Source: Catenaria anguillulae PL171 (Eukaryota > Blastocladiomycota > Blastocladiomycetes > Blastocladiales > Catenariaceae). Taken from it: a stretch of DNA of 64,000 nucleotides. Position numbers and translations under genes: made by a program. Shown here piece by piece: positions 61,201-64,000 of the stretch (within the stretch, counting starts at the first letter, position 1; each line of letters opens with the position of its first letter). The notes under the pieces are model-generated. The model did no database searches. It saw only the letters and a program-made list of their open reading frames with translations, and was not told where the DNA came from. The stretch covers positions 1-64,000 of the forward strand of contig MCFL01000120.1 in NCBI GenBank assembly GCA_002102555.1, read 5' to 3'.

Positions 61201-63319
61201 CACCACCGCCGCCGATGGGTACGTGATCGCGAGCAATTGACGTTTTGAACTCAAGTACATGTCGCTGACCTCGTGTGCCCTTGTGACAAAAAATATCAGG
61301 TGGCGGACCCCCACCCCCGCCTCCTCCTCCCGGATTTGGTACACTCAATGTTCATCTTGCGTTAGTACATGTGTTACGAAATCCTCACACCCCTACATTT
61401 TGCAATGAGAATAGGCGGCCCACCTCCCCCGCCACCACCGGGCGGCGCCCCTCCTCCTCCTGCGGCGTTTCCGGGCTTCCCCGCCCCAATCCCTCGCCGG
61501 CCGCGCAAGTACGTGCCCAAAGTAACGCTCAAGCAGCTTCAATGGGACAAGATCCCAGACATGCAAGTGCGCAAGACCATTTGGGCGTCGACGGTCGAGC
61601 TGCTGGAGCGCGGTGAAGACCCCGACGAGAAATGGGCAAAGACGTTGGGCGACGACCTGTTCCAGTCGCTGCAATCCGTGTTTCCCGCGCGGCAGCCTGT
61701 GGCCGCCGCGGCAAAGGCCGTTGAGGCGGTGGCCGTCAAGCAGGAGATTAGCGTGCTTGATAACAAGCGGTCGTACAACATCACCATCATGCTTGGGCGC
61801 ATCAAGGCGTCGTTTGGCGACATTCGTCGCGCCATCTTGGGCTTGGACTTTGATGTCATGACCCGTCCCGTGATTACCCAGTTTCTCAAGTACGTGCCGA
61901 CGGCCGAGGAAATCGGCAAGCTGACCCAGTACAAGGACGACACGGCCGGGTTGCACAAGGCCGATGCGTTTTTCGTCGAGATGATCAAGATTGAGCGTTA
62001 CGAGCACCGACTCAAGGCCATGGACTATTACCTGCGTTTCAACGAGCGCATAGCCGAGCAGCGCGCAGACATCAAGGCCGTGACAAGCGCCGCCGTGGCC
62101 GTCAAGGAGTCGCAGAATTTCCACGAATTGCTTCAACTCATTCTCACGCTGGGCAATTACATGAACACGGGGTTCCGAGGAAACGCCACAGGGTTCCGAC
62201 TCGGGTCCATCAACAAGCTCGTCGACACCAAATCGGCAGACAACAAGCGCACGCTGCTGCACTTTCTTGTCGATACCGTGTCGGCGAAATGCCCGCAGCT
62301 GCTCGAGTTTGCCAACGATCTCAAGGACACGACCACGGCGTGTCGCGTGTCGTTTGAGCCGCTGACGGCCGAAATGAATCTGCTTAATGCCGGCATGCGC
62401 CTTATCGACAATGAGCTCGACCAGTTTTACAAGGATGAGCAAGACCCAGCGCGCGATCCGCTCGACAGGTTCCGCATCGTGTTCCGCGACTTTTCCGAGA
62501 CGGCCAACGCAAAGCTTGCTACGCTGCAGAGCGAGTATGCAGAGATGAAGGTTGCGTACGAGGCGGCCGTGGTGGCGTTTGGCGAGGATCCCAGCAAGAT
62601 GGGCGCCGACGAGTTTTTCGGCATTGTTCAAACGTTTTTGACGAGTTTTGATCGCGTACACAAGGACATCATCAAGGAGCGCGAGGTCAAGGAAAAGGCA
62701 GAGCGGAGGAAGAAAGCACAGAGTCTGATGTCGAGTGCACCGGGCACGGCCAGGACGGGCAGTGCGGGAACAGCAGGTGGCAGGTCCAGGCGGGCCACGG
62801 CGACCGAAGCAGACGTCAAGGACGGTGGAGCGCCGCCGCCGCCAAGGGGCAAGAGCAGTACGGCTGCTGCACATCATGGGCATGGACACGGCAAGCACGG
62901 CGGCCGATCGGCACCTGCAGCAGCCAAAGCGGCCGCATCTGCGCCTGAAGGTATGGCCCGCGAGCACTTTCCTTGCCGTCAATTTAGGATTATCGGTTCA
63001 CTCACTTTTATTGTCGACAGCCGACGAAATCGACGAAATGGACGACCTTCTCGCCTCACTCAAGCGCGTGGGCGACGGCCCGCCAGCTGCCCCCACCGGT
63101 CGGTCCAGCAGCCTATCCAACGGGTCGAACTCGCGTGTGGGCGGGCTCGTTGGCAACACGGGTTCAGCCGCCTCAACGTCGCCAACGCCTGAATCCGAAG
63201 CCTTGGCGCGCATGTCGCGTCGGCGAGACACACTCATGGCGCGTTCGCAGCACAAGGAGGCATTGACCGAGGTGTCGAGCCAGGCACAAGCCCTGTTGGA
63301 GTCGCTCAAGTCAAAGTAG
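58280..63319 (+). CDS. formin 2, intact FH1-FH2 with GBD/FH3
   Basis: Eight exons: 58280-59229, 59309-59699, 59776-60880, 60947-61069, 61144-61218, 61300-61338, 61415-62950 and 63021-63319; 1505 aa. Residues 1-190 are disordered and basic/Ser-rich. GBD/FH3 spans about 190-590: DLFDRLLTEVLDDMGLKD, KVSLKLLTSLRVSLATYTPQ, NEVVRCLKGLLNVKPGMQAA and LVNGIVRIPTHLEYRMHLRN. A coiled coil is at about 615-750. FH1 (about 780-920) consists of poly-Pro blocks. FH2 (about 930-1320) has VTLKQLQWDKIPDMQVRKT, ISVLDNKRSYNITIMLGRIK and LILTLGNYMNTGFRGNATGF. The C-terminus carries ADEIDEMDDLLASLKRVGDG, which may act as a DAD-like autoinhibitory helix. It should nucleate actin cables under Rho control. Its FH2 is intact, unlike formin 1. 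Confidence 0.95.
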
Positions 63320-63924
63320 GTCGAGGCCCTGGTTGTTTTCCCTGTTTTTGATACCTGGCGTTTTTTTTTTCCTCTTTTTCAAGCTTGTTTTTGATGTGTG
63401 CTTCTCTCTCTCGCTCCCTTCCTTGTCTCGTTGGTTCCTTGTCCCAAGTGACCATTTTGTTTTCTCGTTGTTTGTTGTTGTTGGCCACACACCCTACTTG
63501 GTCGAGGCAACGCCTTCCGACACTCGTCTCTTTTGCCTGCGTGTATCATAATAGAGTCGCACAGATTATTGAAAATGATTCAGTTCATCGCTATTGGTGG
63601 CCACATCATTGAATTTCAAGCCATGCATGGTCCAGGGACTTCATTGAAGACTTGAATTCAGCGACATGGGACGGCTTGCATGCACGCACATCCAGATCGA
63701 TTCAAGGAATCATTTCCTTTGCTCATGAAAGCGTAAAGAAAAACGTGCTGGGAGCAAATGGGATGTATCGGTTGTATTGTAGGTAATGTATTTACGTGGT
63801 GAGGGAGAGCAGAGAGAATGCATGGAACGAGGGGGGGGGGGAAATAGTCAAAATCAAGTATCGAACACAACGAACGAGCGATTGCCGGTTGTTGAGGGAA
63901 CGAGAGCGGCAGCTCAACGAGAGT
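63320..63924. other. 3' flank of formin 2 and intergenic, with G11 run
   Basis: No supported gene. T-rich sequence follows the stop, and an 11-G homopolymer lies at 63831-63841. Confidence 0.5.
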
Positions 63925-64000
63925 TTAGCGTCGGCTGGACCGAGTCATTGCCGCTCCCAACACAAACAAGAGCACCACCATAAACCCGCCGCCCACGGCC
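63925..64000 (-). CDS. possible C-terminus of a membrane protein running off the window
   Basis: Reading from the window edge, the minus strand encodes AVGGGFMVVLLFVLGAAMTR followed by SSRR and a TAA. This looks like a final membrane helix with a short basic tail. Only 25 codons are visible, so the call is weak. Confidence 0.3.
   Translation of the reverse strand, partial: AVGGGFMVVLLFVLGAAMTRSSRR

Noticed and set aside
61393-62982. 529-codon open frame on the minus strand
   Set aside because: It is the exact antisense of the formin 2 FH2 exon. Strong GC bias at third codon positions keeps the opposite strand open; no motif is present.

Overview
The window is eukaryotic nuclear DNA from a zoosporic (flagellated) fungus. 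Genes are compact and many carry several short introns (roughly 50-90 nt). The content mixes fungal families (Rua1-type zinc-finger regulator, Pcl-type cyclin, Stf2-like protein, FMNL/Dia-type formins) with a ciliary axoneme gene (CFAP206) and an oomycete-style transglutaminase elicitor. A blastocladiomycete or chytrid is the best guess; this is inference, since no marker in the window fixes the species.

Layout. 0.3-5 kb: a Ser/Pro-rich protein (-), a frameshifted pseudogene (+) and a single-pass membrane protein (-). 5.7-10.7 kb: a triple-KH RNA-binding protein (+), Rtf2 (-) and an armadillo-like helical protein (+). 10.8-11.9 kb: first member of a seven-helix membrane family (+). 12-18.6 kb: DNA polymerase alpha subunit B (-) and a very large RGG/proline N-tailed helical protein (-). 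19.1-23.7 kb: Stf2-like (-), then two more seven-helix proteins (+). 24.3-28.3 kb: CFAP206 (+) and a fourth seven-helix protein (+). 28.8-35.9 kb: a Ser-rich protein (+), a tiny B12D mitochondrial protein (-) and a dual-specificity phosphatase with a long tail (-). 38-46 kb: peptidyl-tRNA hydrolase (+), a Pcl-like cyclin (+) and a Rua1-type regulator (+). 47.4-48.9 kb: secreted transglutaminase elicitor (+). 49.3-63.3 kb: two formins, one on each strand, enclosing the tRNA m1A58 methyltransferase Trm61 (+) and a membrane-anchored Ser/Thr-rich protein (-).

How it fits together. Most genes are unrelated housekeeping or regulatory genes with their own promoters; there are no operons. Two themes stand out. 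First, four paralogous seven-helix membrane proteins lie on the same strand within 18 kb and share intron positions. Second, both formins encode their proline-rich FH1 region as short in-phase exons, and the minus-strand formin has an in-frame TAG in the FH2 core. The introns I could model use GT-N-C-G-T-like donors almost throughout and never GTAAGT.

Exon boundaries were set by hand from reading frame, splice signals and family conservation. They agree in phase across each gene but need transcript support. No tRNA, rRNA, CRISPR or intact transposon was seen.
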